DNA of 64,000 nt from JBBWZH01 sp035544115 (GCA_963714145.1 OY970235.1:9548001-9612000), one strand, 5' to 3'. Numbered from the stretch's first letter, positions 22,648-31,448 are shown. Notes: generated by a model not told the origin, from the letters alone. Translations and numbers: made by a program.

Positions 22648-23327
22648 CGTTCCCGGCCACGCAGGAACGCGCGCACCGCCTCCCGGGCGCCGGCGCGGAT
22701 CTCCGCACCGTGCATGAAGGCGGCCACCTCGAAGTCGAGATCGCCCAACACGTCCGCGCTCTTGCGGCTCAGCTCCGGGTCGGTACAGAACCAGCTGAGC
22801 GAATACCGGATCCCGCGCACGTTGAACAGCGCGTCGCCGGTGATGAGCACGCCGGTCGGCTCGTGCAGCAGGGAGACGTGGCCGGGCGTGTGCCCAGGGG
22901 TGTGGATCACCCGCAGGCCGCCGGCGATCGGCAGCACCGTCCCGTCCAGGAACTGCTCGGCGACGGTGACCGTGGGGATCTTGTCGCTGCGGCCGCGCGC
23001 GGTCCGCGGCGCTCGCCCGTCCCGCAGGTACGGCGCTTCCCGCTCGTGCACGATCACGTCCGCGCCGGTCTGGGCGACCAGCTTCGCCAGCCCGCCGACG
23101 TGGTCGCGGTGCGCGTGCGTGACCACCACCCGGCGCACGTCGCCCGGCTTCGCGCCGATCGCGTGCAACCCGGCCCTGATCCGCCGGTAGCTCCGGCCCA
23201 GCCCGGCATCGACCAGCGTTACCAGGCCCTCACCGTCCACCAGCGCGTACGAGTTGATCAAATCCCCGACCGTCGTCGGGATCCGCCACACCCCCGGAGC
23301 CAGCGCCACTGCAGCACTACGGACCAC
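22644..23327 (-). CDS. MBL-fold metallo-hydrolase
   Basis: A 227-residue metallo-beta-lactamase-fold enzyme. The metal-binding motif THAHRDHVGG (HxHxDH) is followed by HTPGHTPGHVSL and GDALF, which supply the remaining metal ligands, so a dinuclear zinc site is expected. Family activities include glyoxalase II-like thioesterase, lactonase and persulfide dioxygenase reactions; none can be singled out. I choose the GTG at 23327 because GGGGAGGTGG lies 4 nt upstream and the fold begins at about residue 5. A more distal GTG would add 15 residues. It is divergent from the cystathionine beta-synthase gene 112 bp away and coupled to the SGNH gene. Confidence 0.88.
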   Translation of the reverse strand: MVRSAAVALAPGVWRIPTTVGDLINSYALVDGEGLVTLVDAGLGRSYRRIRAGLHAIGAKPGDVRRVVVTHAHRDHVGGLAKLVAQTGADVIVHEREAPYLRDGRAPRTARGRSDKIPTVTVAEQFLDGTVLPIAGGLRVIHTPGHTPGHVSLLHEPTGVLITGDALFNVRGIRYSLSWFCTDPELSRKSADVLGDLDFEVAAFMHGAEIRAGAREAVRAFLRGRER

Positions 23328-23426
23328 CGTCCACCTCCCCGACCCGAAGGGTAGTGCCTCCCGATGAACCACCTGTCAGGCAGCATGACCGCATCATTGG
23401 CCCGGCTGGGCGCCACCCCTCCGGGC

Positions 23427-23432
23427 TAATGT
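23427..23432 (+). promoter_or_regulatory. Leaderless -10 element for cystathionine beta-synthase
   Basis: TAATGT followed by 7 nt and ATG at 23440. No ribosome site is present. Confidence 0.55.
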
Positions 23433-23439
23433 GTGCCAC

Positions 23440-24807
23440 ATGGACTACGCCGAGTCGTTGATCGATCTGGTCGGTTCCACCCCGCTGGTGCGGCTGTCCT
23501 CGGTCACGTCCGGGGTGGCGCCGCTGGTGCTGGCCAAGGTGGAGTACTTCAACCCGGGCGGCTCGGTGAAAGACCGGATCGCGGTGCGGATGGTCGAGGC
23601 CGCCGAGGCGTCCGGGGAGCTGCGACCGGGCGGCACGATCGTCGAGCCGACCAGCGGGAACACCGGCGTGGGCCTCGCCATCGTGGCCCAGAAGAAGGGC
23701 TACCACTGCATCTTCGTCTGCCCGGACAAGGTGTCCTACGACAAGATCAGCGTGCTGCGCGCGTACGGGGCCGAGGTGGTGGTCTGCCCGACCGCGGTCG
23801 ACCCGTCCCACCCGGAGTCGTACTACAACGTCTCCGACCGGCTGACCCGGGAGACGCCGGGCGCCTGGAAGCCGAACCAGTACGCCAACCCGAACAACCC
23901 GCGCTCGCACTACGAGACCACCGGCCCGGAGCTGTGGAAGCAGACCGAGGGCCGGATCACCCACTTCGTCGCCGGCATCGGCACCGGCGGCACGATCAGC
24001 GGCACCGGCCGGTACCTGAAGGAGGCCAGCTCCGGCCGGGTCCGGATCGTCGGCGCGGACCCGGAGGGCTCGGTCTATTCCGGCGGCACGGGGCGGCCGT
24101 ACCTGGTCGAGGGTGTCGGTGAGGACTTCTGGCCGGAGACCTACGACCGGACGGTGTGCGACGAGATCGTCCCGATCAGCGACAAGGACTCGTTCACGAT
24201 GACCCGGCGGCTGGCCCGCGAGGAGGGGCTGCTGGTCGGCGGGTCCTGCGGGATGGCCGTCGCGGCGGCGCTGCGGGTGGCCGAGCGGGGCAGCGCCGAG
24301 GACGTGGTCGTGGTGCTGCTGCCCGACTCCGGCCGCGGCTACCTGTCCAAGATCTTCAACGACGACTGGATGGCCGACTACGGCTTCCTGTCCACCTCGG
24401 ACGACACGACCGTCGGCGACGTGCTGCGCCGCAAGGGCGCGCTGATGCCCGAGTTGGTGCACGTGCACCCGGAGGAGTCCGTCGCGTCCGCGATCCAGAC
24501 ACTGCGCGAGTACGGGGTGTCGCAGATGCCGGTGGTGAAGCAGGAGCCGCCGGTGATGGCCGCCGAGGTGATCGGCTCGGTCGTCGAGCGGGACCTGCTG
24601 GACGCGCTGTTCACCGGCCGGGCGAAGACCGACGAGCCGCTGGGCCAGCACATGTCCGGGCCGTTGCCGATGGTCGGGGCCGGCGAGCCGATCAGCGCCG
24701 CGATGGGCGCGCTGGAGAAGGCGGACGCCGCGGTGGTGCTGGACGACGGCAAGCCGTCCGGCGTGATCACCCGCCAGGACCTGCTCGCCTTCCTCGGCAG
24801 CCGGTAG
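23440..24807 (+). CDS. cbs: Cystathionine beta-synthase
   Basis: A 455-residue PLP enzyme condensing serine with homocysteine to cystathionine. PLP is held by K44 in NPGGSVKDR, with the substrate loop TSGNTG and the phosphate-binding GTGGTISGTG present. The C-terminal 120 residues (about 335-455) form a pair of CBS regulatory domains, distinguishing it from plain cysteine synthase and fitting actinobacterial Cbs. Start choice is ATG 23440, seven bases after TAATGT; a GTG at 23431 would overlap the promoter box. A cystathionine gamma-synthase/lyase gene 2.1 kb downstream on the same strand completes a transsulfuration block, interrupted only by an acyl-CoA synthetase gene. Confidence 0.93.
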   Translation: MDYAESLIDLVGSTPLVRLSSVTSGVAPLVLAKVEYFNPGGSVKDRIAVRMVEAAEASGELRPGGTIVEPTSGNTGVGLAIVAQKKGYHCIFVCPDKVSYDKISVLRAYGAEVVVCPTAVDPSHPESYYNVSDRLTRETPGAWKPNQYANPNNPRSHYETTGPELWKQTEGRITHFVAGIGTGGTISGTGRYLKEASSGRVRIVGADPEGSVYSGGTGRPYLVEGVGEDFWPETYDRTVCDEIVPISDKDSFTMTRRLAREEGLLVGGSCGMAVAAALRVAERGSAEDVVVVLLPDSGRGYLSKIFNDDWMADYGFLSTSDDTTVGDVLRRKGALMPELVHVHPEESVASAIQTLREYGVSQMPVVKQEPPVMAAEVIGSVVERDLLDALFTGRAKTDEPLGQHMSGPLPMVGAGEPISAAMGALEKADAAVVLDDGKPSGVITRQDLLAFLGSR

Positions 24808-24897
24808 CCCGGCTGGCTCTTCTGCGCCGCGAACCGCCTGGACCGCCCCGCCGTCGGGATACGGTGGCGGCGGCGGAAAGCGGCGGAGGTGCTCGCA

Positions 24898-26718
24898 ATG
24901 GCGTGGGACACGGCTGAGCTGGCCCGGCAGGTGGACGGTCAGGTGGTCACCGAGTGGCTGCGGCGCAACGCCGCGGACGCTCCGGACGAGGTCGCGCTGC
25001 GCGCCAGGGCGGTGGACGGCGGCGCCGAACCGGCCTGGGTGGAGCTGACCTGGGCCGAGGTGGCCGACCGGGCCGCCCGGCTGGCCGGCGCTTTCAGCCG
25101 GCTGGGGCTGCGGGCCGGCGACCGGGCGCTGCTGTTCCTGCGCAACCGGCCCGAGTTCCACCTGGTCGACCTCGGCGTGCTGATGCTGCGGGCGACGCCG
25201 ATCTCGATCTACAACTCGTCCGCCCCGGACCAGGTCGGCTACCTCGCGGCGCACAGCGAGGCGCGGATCGCCGTGGTGGACGACATCGGCCTGCTGGAGC
25301 GGCTGCTGAAGGTCCGGGACGAGCTGCCGGACCTGACCACGATCGTCGTGGTGGACGACCCGGACCGGCTCGCCCCGGCGGACGTACTGCACCTGGCCGA
25401 CCTGTACGCCGGTGAGCCGGTCGACCTGGCCGCCGCCGCGGCGGCCGCGGACCCGACCGATCTGGTCACGGTGATCTACACGTCCGGCACCACCGGCCCG
25501 CCCAAGGGCGTGATGCTCGACCACAGCAACATCGCCTGGGCCTGCGTCGGCTACGGCGAGCTGGTGCCGGCCGAGCCCGGCCTGCGCTCGATCTCGTACC
25601 TGCCGATGGCGCACGTCGCCGAGCGGATGGTCACCCAGTACGGCTGGCTCTGGCAGCGTTCGGTGGTCACCACCTGCCCGGACCTGACCCGGCTCGGCGA
25701 GTACCTGGTCGCGGTGCGGCCGAACAACCTGTTCGGCCCGCCCCGGGTCTGGGAGAAGCTGCGTGCCGGCATCGAGGCCGGGGTGGCCGCCGGCGGCCCG
25801 GAGCGGGTGGCCGGCTTCCAGCAGGCGCTCGCGGTCGGCCGGCAGGTGGCCGACCTGCGGGCCCGGTCCGAGCCGCTGCCGGCCCCGCTGGCCGCCGCCT
25901 GGGAGCGGGTGGACGCGGCCGCGTTCGCGCCGCTGCGCGCCAAGATCGGGCTGGACCAGCTCCGGTACGCGTTCGCCGGCGCCGCCCCGCTGCCGGTCGA
26001 GGTGCTGCACTTCATGCGCGCGATCGGGGTGCCGTTCTCGGAGATCTACGGCATGTCGGAGAACTCCGGCGGCATGACCTGGGATCCGTTCCTGATCAAG
26101 CCCGGCACCGTCGGCCGGGCCTACCCGGGCGCCGAGGTGAAGCTGTTGGACGACGGTGAGATCGTCTGCCGCGGCGGCATCGTGGCCCGTGGCTACCTGA
26201 AGGACCCGGAGCGGACCGCGGAGACCTTCGACGCGGACGGCTGGCTGCACACCGGCGACATCGGCCAAGTCGACCCGGACGGCTACTTCAGCATCGTCGA
26301 CCGGAAGAAGGAACTGATCATCACGTCCGGCGGGAAGAACGTCTCGCCGGCGAACATCGAGGCCGCGCTGAAGTCGCTGCCGCTGGTCGGCCAGGCCTGC
26401 GTGGTCGGCGACGGCCGGCCGTACCTGGTCGCGCTGCTGGTGCTCGACCCGGAGGTCGCCCCGGTCTGGGCCCAGGGCCAGGGCCTGCCGGCGGAGTTGA
26501 CCGGCCTGGCCGCCGAACCGGCGGTCCGGGCCGAGCTGGAGCGCGGGGTGGCCGAGGTGAACCAGCGGTTCTCCAACGTCGAGGGGGTCAAGCGGTTCGT
26601 CGTCCTGGGCGAGGAATGGCTGCCCGACTCCGACCAGCTCACCGCGACGATGAAGCTCAAGCGCCGGGGCGTGCACCGGGCCTACGCGGACGTGATCGAC
26701 GAGCTGTACGCCGGCTAG
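24898..26718 (+). CDS. Long-chain acyl-CoA synthetase (FadD15-like)
   Basis: A 606-residue adenylate-forming enzyme. The phosphate loop is YTSGTTGPPKGVM (about 198-210). YGMSENSGG lies in the A5 region, GWLHTGDIG marks A7, and DRKKELIITSGGKNVSP marks A8 with the hinge. The length and the LPMAHVAERM segment fit the long-chain fatty acyl-CoA synthetase group, such as mycobacterial FadD15. The reaction is ATP-dependent activation of a fatty acid to acyl-CoA. GGAGG precedes the ATG at 24898. It lies between two transsulfuration genes in the same direction with gaps of 90 and 181 bp, and a functional link to them is not evident. Confidence 0.93.
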   Translation: MAWDTAELARQVDGQVVTEWLRRNAADAPDEVALRARAVDGGAEPAWVELTWAEVADRAARLAGAFSRLGLRAGDRALLFLRNRPEFHLVDLGVLMLRATPISIYNSSAPDQVGYLAAHSEARIAVVDDIGLLERLLKVRDELPDLTTIVVVDDPDRLAPADVLHLADLYAGEPVDLAAAAAAADPTDLVTVIYTSGTTGPPKGVMLDHSNIAWACVGYGELVPAEPGLRSISYLPMAHVAERMVTQYGWLWQRSVVTTCPDLTRLGEYLVAVRPNNLFGPPRVWEKLRAGIEAGVAAGGPERVAGFQQALAVGRQVADLRARSEPLPAPLAAAWERVDAAAFAPLRAKIGLDQLRYAFAGAAPLPVEVLHFMRAIGVPFSEIYGMSENSGGMTWDPFLIKPGTVGRAYPGAEVKLLDDGEIVCRGGIVARGYLKDPERTAETFDADGWLHTGDIGQVDPDGYFSIVDRKKELIITSGGKNVSPANIEAALKSLPLVGQACVVGDGRPYLVALLVLDPEVAPVWAQGQGLPAELTGLAAEPAVRAELERGVAEVNQRFSNVEGVKRFVVLGEEWLPDSDQLTATMKLKRRGVHRAYADVIDELYAG

Positions 26719-26887
26719 CCGCGCCGGCCACTGCCCGGCTGGGCCGGCGGCCGGCCGGGGTGGCCGGGGTGGCCGGGCCGGCGGCCGGGCTGGCCGAGCC
26801 GGCCGGCTGGGCTGGCCGGCCGGGCTGCTGGTGGCCGGCTGGCCGGCGGGGCAGCCTGGCCGGGCAGCCGGCTGACTCCCGCTCATC
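26719..26887. other. GGCCGG-rich spacer
   Basis: Gap of about 170 bp made mostly of imperfect GGCTGGCC and GGCCGG iterations, with no gene. Probably slippage-derived. Confidence 0.5.
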
Positions 26888-26893
26888 TAGGGT
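26888..26893 (+). promoter_or_regulatory. Leaderless -10 element for cystathionine gamma-synthase
   Basis: TAGGGT followed by 6 nt and GTG at 26900, identical in box and spacing to the site at 18236. Confidence 0.6.
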
Positions 26894-26899
26894 GTGCCG

Positions 26900-28048
26900 G
26901 TGAGCGAGAGCTACGGCTTCGAGACCCGGGCCATCCACGCCGGCCAGTCAGCCGACCCGGCCACCGGCTCGGTCAGCGTGCCGATCTTCCAGACCTCGAC
27001 CTACAAGCAGGACGGGGTCGGCGGGCTGCGCGGCGGCTACGAGTACAGCCGCACGGCGAACCCGACCCGGACCGCGCTGCAGGAGTGCCTGGCCGCGCTG
27101 GAGGGCGGCGCGCACGGGCTGGCGTTCGGTTCCGGGATGAGCGCGGAAGACTGCCTGCTGCGCGCGGCGCTCGCCCCGGGTGACCACGTTCTGATCCCGA
27201 ACGACGCGTACGGCGGCACCTTCCGGTTGTTCAGCAAGGTGCTCTCGCGCTGGGGGCTGGCGTACACGCCGGTGCCGCTGGGTGACCTGGACGCGGTCCG
27301 CGCCGCGGTCCGGCCGGCCACCCGGATGATCTGGTGCGAGACGCCGACCAACCCGCTGCTCGGCATCGCCGACATCGCCGGGCTGGCCGGCATCGCCCGC
27401 GAGGCCGGCGCCCGGCTGGTGGTGGACAACACCTTCGCCTCGCCGTACCTGCAGCAGCCGCTGGCCCTCGGCGCGGACGTGGTCGTGCACTCCACCACCA
27501 AGTACCTGGGCGGCCACTCGGACGTGATCGGCGGCGCGCTGGTCCTCTCCGACCCGGCGCTGGCCGAGACCCTGCGGTTCCACCAGAACTCGCTCGGTGC
27601 GGTCCCCGGGCCGTTCGACTGCTGGCTGGTGCTGCGCGGGATCAAGACGCTCGCGGTGCGGATGGACCGGCACTGCGCGAACGCCGAGCGGGTGGTCGAA
27701 CTGCTCACCGCGCACCCGGCGGTGGGCCGGGTGCTCTACCCGGGGCTGCCCGGCCACCCCGGGCACGAGGTGGCGGCCAAGCAGATGGGCGGCTTCGGCG
27801 GGATGGTCTCGTTCACCCTGCGCGGCGGCGAGCCGGCCGCGCTGCGGGTCTGCGAGCGGGCCCGGGTGTTCACCCTGGCCGAGTCGCTCGGCGGGATCGA
27901 GTCGCTGATCGAGCACCCCGGCCGGATGACCCACGCGTCCGCCGCCGGCTCGATGCTGGAGGTGCCGCCCGACCTGGTCCGCCTCTCAGTAGGCATCGAG
28001 ACCATCGACGACCTCCTAGCCGACCTAACCCACGCGCTAGCCGACTGA
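26900..28048 (+). CDS. metB: Cystathionine gamma-synthase/lyase
   Basis: A 382-residue PLP enzyme of the Cys/Met metabolism family. The hallmark blocks are GFETRAIHAGQ at the N terminus, YEYSRTANPTRTALQ, and the PLP lysine in HSTTKYLGGHSDVIGG (about residue 201). EHPGRMTHAS and RLSVGIE are near the end. The family includes gamma-synthase (O-acyl homoserine plus cysteine) and gamma-lyase (cystathionine to cysteine). Actinobacterial proteins of this type often do both, so the direction of flux is uncertain. The GTG at 26900 is preferred over 26894 because of the 6-nt spacing from TAGGGT. It is followed at once by the 88-bp repeat array. Confidence 0.9.
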   Translation: MSESYGFETRAIHAGQSADPATGSVSVPIFQTSTYKQDGVGGLRGGYEYSRTANPTRTALQECLAALEGGAHGLAFGSGMSAEDCLLRAALAPGDHVLIPNDAYGGTFRLFSKVLSRWGLAYTPVPLGDLDAVRAAVRPATRMIWCETPTNPLLGIADIAGLAGIAREAGARLVVDNTFASPYLQQPLALGADVVVHSTTKYLGGHSDVIGGALVLSDPALAETLRFHQNSLGAVPGPFDCWLVLRGIKTLAVRMDRHCANAERVVELLTAHPAVGRVLYPGLPGHPGHEVAAKQMGGFGGMVSFTLRGGEPAALRVCERARVFTLAESLGGIESLIEHPGRMTHASAAGSMLEVPPDLVRLSVGIETIDDLLADLTHALAD

Positions 28049-28096
28049 CCCCCGCCCACCGGCCGACCTTCAGGCCTGCGAACCGCCGCCCGCCGC

Positions 28097-28536
28097 ACCG
28101 TGGGGTCCGCGGGGCTCGGCCCCGCGGCCAGCATGACGGTGCGGCTTCGGCGAGCGTCCTCCGCGAGCATGGGTGCCGTGCCGGACCGTGGGGTCCGCGG
28201 GGCTCGGCCCCGCGGCCAGCATGTCGGTGCGGCTTCGGCGAGCGTCCTCCGCGAGCATGGGTGCCGTGCCGGACCGTGGGGTCCGCGGGGCTCGGCCCCG
28301 CGGCCAGCATGTCGGTGCGGCTTCGGCGAGCGTCCTCCGCGAGCATGGGTGCCGTGCCGGACCGTGGGGTCCGCGGGGCTCGGCCCCGCGGCCAGCATGT
28401 CGGTGCGGCTTCGGCGAGCGTCCTCCGCGAGCATGGGTGCCGTGCCGGACCGTGGGGTCCGCGGGGGCTCGGCCCCCGCAGCCAGCATGACGGCGCGACG
28501 TCGGCGAGCGTTCTCCGCGAGCAGACCTATCCCCGA
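28097..28536. repeat. Array of five 88-bp tandem repeats, each with a hairpin
   Basis: Units begin ACCGTGGGGTCC at 28097, 28185, 28273, 28361 and 28449, giving a period of exactly 88 bp. Units 2-4 are essentially identical, unit 1 differs at one visible base, and unit 5 is diverged. Each contains a 9-bp perfect stem (CCGCGGGGC and its complement) closed by TCG. In unit 5 an extra G on the left arm is matched by an extra C on the right. Because 88 is not a multiple of 3, no conserved peptide repeat is encoded. Without spacers it is not a CRISPR array. Confidence 0.95.
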
Positions 28537-28820
28537 GCGTCCGACGTGGGTGTTTCGGCGGGGAGGCGGCTGGTGTCTACGCAGCCGGCCAGCGAGGCGC
28601 CGGCCGGGGCGGTGTCGGCGGCCCGCCAACTGCCGGCGGTGATCACCTGCGGCTGCACGATCACCCACTCGCGACCGTCACCGCAACTCTGGGCGGTGAC
28701 CGGGGCGGGCCGCTCGGTCGCGGCCAGCACCGTGGCCGCGGTCGCGACGACCAGACCGGAGGCGAGCAACGCGGCGGGGACCAGCCGGGGTCGCCGGGTG
28801 CGGGTCGATCGCGCGGACAT
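28527..28820 (-). CDS. Small secreted or membrane-anchored hypothetical protein
   Basis: A 97-residue protein whose first 35 residues look like a signal peptide or anchor: basic SARSTRTRRPR, then a hydrophobic stretch LVPAALLASGLVVATAATVLA. The mature part contains two cysteines (QSCGDGREW and LAGCVDTS) that could form a disulfide outside the cell. I recognise no family. Its ATG lies 6 nt after GACAAT, a weak leaderless-type box. The last codons abut the final diverged unit of the 88-bp repeat array. Coding status is likely because of the coherent signal peptide, but the assignment is not certain. Confidence 0.55.
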   Translation of the reverse strand: MSARSTRTRRPRLVPAALLASGLVVATAATVLAATERPAPVTAQSCGDGREWVIVQPQVITAGSWRAADTAPAGASLAGCVDTSRLPAETPTSDARG

Positions 28821-28874
28821 GTGTCCATTGTCGCTGATGTCGGCGCGGAGGGCATCTCCCGGGTCCGGCGACCG

Positions 28875-29348
28875 CTAGCGACTCTGGTCACGCTCCGGGT
28901 CGACCAGCCGCCACATCGTCACATGTGGGCCGATGTGCGGCACCTCCCACTCCGCGCCGACCGCGGTGAAGCCGCCCCGCTGGTAGAACGACCGGGCCGG
29001 CACCCGGGCGTTGCACCAGATCAGGCCGCCGCCGTGGCCGGCCACATGCTCGATCATCCGACCCAGCACGGCGGCGCCGATGCCGTGGCCGCGCCGGTCG
29101 GCGTCGACCGCCATCCCGCGCAGCCGCCAGGCGTCGGCGCGTTCCGGCATCCGGGCGAACGGCTCGCGCAGCAGCACCCCGGTGCCGACCACCTCGTCGT
29201 CCGGGGTGAGCGCGGCCAGGTGCACCGACCCCGGGTCCAGTTCGCCCGGCTGCGGCTCCATCTCGGCGAGCGTGAGATACGGCCGCAGCACCCGGTTGCG
29301 CAGCGGGTAGGTCCGCTCGGCTGGCACCTGCTCGACCCGGATGTCCAC
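28875..29348 (-). CDS. GNAT family N-acetyltransferase
   Basis: A 157-residue acetyltransferase. The acetyl-CoA binding motif A reads LRGMAVDADRRGHGIGAAVLGRMIE, fitting Q/RxxGxG/A, and the C-terminal YQRGGFTAVGAEWEV is a typical motif B. The N-terminal half LRNRVLRPYLTLAEME is shared with a subgroup of small GNATs seen in many bacteria. The substrate is unknown. The GTG start at 29348 has TAGGGT 7 nt upstream. It is convergently or independently transcribed from the adjacent sigma/anti-sigma pair, 42 bp away on the same strand, and may be read from either its own promoter or read-through. Confidence 0.87.
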   Translation of the reverse strand: MDIRVEQVPAERTYPLRNRVLRPYLTLAEMEPQPGELDPGSVHLAALTPDDEVVGTGVLLREPFARMPERADAWRLRGMAVDADRRGHGIGAAVLGRMIEHVAGHGGGLIWCNARVPARSFYQRGGFTAVGAEWEVPHIGPHVTMWRLVDPERDQSR

Positions 29349-29355
29349 GGCACCG

Positions 29356-29361
29356 ACCCTA
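29356..29361 (-). promoter_or_regulatory. Leaderless -10 element for GNAT gene
   Basis: TAGGGT on the minus strand, then 7 nt and GTG. Confidence 0.55.
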
Positions 29362-29390
29362 GAGGGCCGGTGCCGCGGCCGGTCGCGGAC

Positions 29391-30437
29391 CTATCGGGGC
29401 AGGCCGGTGGGGTCGAGCACGATGCCCCAGTCGACGCCGGTCACCACGCGGGAGGCGCTGGCGAGGATCGAGCAGCCGGCGTCATTTCCGCCGAGCGTCG
29501 CCCGCTGGCCCTGGCCGGTGAGCACGACCTCGTACTGGTAGTGGTCCCCAGCCGGTATCGGGCACGGGACGTACTGGAAGTCCGGCTGCCCGTCGAGCCG
29601 GCGGATGACCTCGGCCGCGCCGGCGCCGTCCACCTCCTGGGGGCTGCCCTGGTCCAGGCTCGTGCCCGGCATCGGCCCGTACCGGCAGAAGACGAGGCGG
29701 TCCGGGACGAACGAGATGAGATGCCCGCCCGGTCGGGCGTTCCGGTCCGGCCACGGCTGTGACTCCGGCTGTGCCGGGCAGGACAGCCGGGCCGGCGTGG
29801 CTGCCAGCAGCGCCGGCAGGATGGCCGTCGCGGGAGGGCCAGGGAAACGCACGGCGTGACCGTTCGTGATCAACCCGCAGGCGAACGGGTCGACCCGCAG
29901 GCGCACCGTCCGTCCGGCCCCGGTCACCAGCAGGAGGATCGATGAGCGCTCTGCCCCGCGGCAGTACGGGTGCCGGGTCGCTCCCGCCTGGAAGGTGGCG
30001 AGCAGCGTGCGGGCGGACGTCGCCGGCAGGCTCCGGCTGGCGACCAGCCGCTGGGAAGCCGCCGGAGGCGGCGGCTGCCGGCTGACGTACGCGCCGTGGT
30101 ACTCGCAGGCCAGCACGCTGTCGACGGCCATGGGTACCAGCTGTTCGTCCAGGCCGGGGCCGGAGTTGCCGAGGTCGGCGGGGAAGGAGTTCGGGCAGTC
30201 GTCCGTACTCGGCGGGCCGGCGGATTGGGTCCGCGTGGCGCCGTGGGTCGGCGCGGCGCCCCCGGTCGTCGCGAGCGGCAGGGCGACCGCGAGGGCCACC
30301 GCCACCACTGCCGCCGCCGCGCCCGCGGCCGTCCAGCGGCGCTGCTGCTCAGCGCGGCGGCGCACCGCATTGAGGTCGATCCCTGCGGGCGTCGCGCCGT
30401 CGTCCAGGGCGCTCCGCAGATCGTCGATCGTGTTCAC
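29391..30437 (-). CDS. Membrane-anchored partner of the SigE-type sigma factor
   Basis: A 348-residue protein with a short cytoplasmic N terminus (NTIDDLRSALDDGATPAGIDLNAVRRRAEQQRRW), one membrane helix (about residues 39-60) and a large extracytoplasmic part with six cysteines. Its start shares ATGA with the stop of the sigma factor, the usual layout of ECF sigma and anti-sigma pairs. It lacks the HxxxCxxC zinc motif of ZAS anti-sigma factors, so it is either a divergent anti-sigma factor or an effector of the regulon. The N-terminal DLRSALDD-type segment is common in proteins encoded after SigE-family sigma genes. No enzyme motif is visible in the outer domain. Confidence 0.7.
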   Translation of the reverse strand: MNTIDDLRSALDDGATPAGIDLNAVRRRAEQQRRWTAAGAAAAVVAVALAVALPLATTGGAAPTHGATRTQSAGPPSTDDCPNSFPADLGNSGPGLDEQLVPMAVDSVLACEYHGAYVSRQPPPPAASQRLVASRSLPATSARTLLATFQAGATRHPYCRGAERSSILLLVTGAGRTVRLRVDPFACGLITNGHAVRFPGPPATAILPALLAATPARLSCPAQPESQPWPDRNARPGGHLISFVPDRLVFCRYGPMPGTSLDQGSPQEVDGAGAAEVIRRLDGQPDFQYVPCPIPAGDHYQYEVVLTGQGQRATLGGNDAGCSILASASRVVTGVDWGIVLDPTGLPR

Positions 30438-30964
30438 AGGACCTCCCTGGTCGGCTCGGCCGTGGTGGCCTGCTCAGCGTCGGCGAGTTGGGGGGAGATG
30501 CGGAGCTTGGCCAGGGCCCGGGCGCTGGTGCTCTTCACGGTGCCGGCGGCAACCCCGAGCGTGTGGGCGATGTCCGCCTCGGTCAGGTCGGCGTAGTAGC
30601 GCAGCACGACCACCGACCGCTCGCGCGGGGTGAGCGTGGCCAGCGCCCGGGCCAGCTGGTCCCGGTCGGCCTGGTCGGCGGCCAGGTCACCGCCGGCCGG
30701 GCCGTCCGGCAACCGGCCGCTCGGCAGTTCGTGCCGCCAGCGCCGGCGCCACCAGTCGGTGTGCGCGTTCACCAGCACCCGGCGGACGTAGGCCAGCGGG
30801 TCGTCGTACCGGCTGACCCGGTCCCAGCGCCGGTAGGTGCGGGCCAGCGCGACCTGCAGCAGGTCCTCGGCCCGGTGCTCGTCGCCGGTCAGCAGCCGGG
30901 CGATGTGCCGCAGCCGCCGGGCGTTGCCGGTGGCGAACTCGGCGAACCCGTCCTCGTTCCGCAT
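30434..30964 (-). CDS. SigE-family ECF RNA polymerase sigma factor
   Basis: A 176-residue group 4 sigma factor. Region 2 spans FAEFATGNARRLRHIARLLTGDEHRAEDLLQVALARTYRRWDRV. Region 4 contains LTPRERSVVVLRYYADLTEADIAHTLGVAAGTVKS, an intact helix-turn-helix. The sequence fits the actinobacterial SigE-like family of short ECF factors with a coupled membrane partner. The start at ATG 30964 is set by GGGAGGAG 8-9 nt upstream; an in-frame GTG at 30982 would include that ribosome site in the coding region. The target regulon is unknown; the ECF-type promoter at 17250 is one candidate in this window (inference). Confidence 0.9.
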   Translation of the reverse strand: MRNEDGFAEFATGNARRLRHIARLLTGDEHRAEDLLQVALARTYRRWDRVSRYDDPLAYVRRVLVNAHTDWWRRRWRHELPSGRLPDGPAGGDLAADQADRDQLARALATLTPRERSVVVLRYYADLTEADIAHTLGVAAGTVKSTSARALAKLRISPQLADAEQATTAEPTREVL

Positions 30965-31025
30965 CCGTGGCGCTCCTCCCACTCGCCTGCTGACACGCGG
31001 TGGGAGGCGGGTTCGGTTCTGCCGG

Positions 31026-31448
31026 TCAGCCGCCCGGCTGGGTCACCATCAGGACCGCGATCGCCAGGTAGCAGAGGCTGGCGACGCCGCCGAGCGCGGC
31101 GGCCCGGGCCGCCAGCTCCGCGCCGCCGCCCGGCGCGGCGGCGGCCTGCCGCAGCAGCGGCGCCAGCAGCGCGAGCACCAGCGCGGATGCGAACACGAAC
31201 AGCGCCAGCGAGATGATCACCCACGGGTCGGACCAGCTGTTGTGGTACTTGTCCTGCACCAGGCCGGCGCCGAAGACCGCGATCACCAGCGACACCCAGC
31301 CGTAGATGGTGACCGTGCGGGCCAGCGGGCCCAGCGCGCCGGCGTCACCGCTGCGCAGTGCCCGCGGCGCCTGGTTCACCGCCGCGACCAGCGGGCCGAT
31401 CAGGAAGATCGCGGCAACCACGTGCAGGGTCAGCAGCAGCTTCTCCAT
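31026..31448 (-). CDS. DUF2269-like integral membrane protein
   Basis: A 140-residue protein with four hydrophobic helices at about residues 5-25, 45-65, 78-100 and 112-136. The N terminus LLLTLHVVAAIFLIGPLVAAV and the early R-x-LRSGDAG loop match small membrane proteins grouped as DUF2269. There are no catalytic residues, and the function is unknown. It has its own leaderless-type box TAAGGT 7 nt before the ATG, so it is probably transcribed independently of the downstream sigma operon. The upstream VWA gene ends 22 bp away in the same direction. Confidence 0.8.
   Translation of the reverse strand: MEKLLLTLHVVAAIFLIGPLVAAVNQAPRALRSGDAGALGPLARTVTIYGWVSLVIAVFGAGLVQDKYHNSWSDPWVIISLALFVFASALVLALLAPLLRQAAAAPGGGAELAARAAALGGVASLCYLAIAVLMVTQPGG

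Noticed and set aside
23317..26886. Antisense frame of 1189 codons over cbs and the acyl-CoA synthetase
   Set aside because: Opposite strand to two clear enzymes; no family motifs, only biased composition.
28097..28536. CRISPR array
   Set aside because: The units are contiguous with no variable spacers, and no cas genes are in the window.
28070..28642. Protein-coding genes inside the 88-bp array
   Set aside because: Period is 88, so reading frame changes with every unit; the long frames exist only because GC-rich repeats lack stops.
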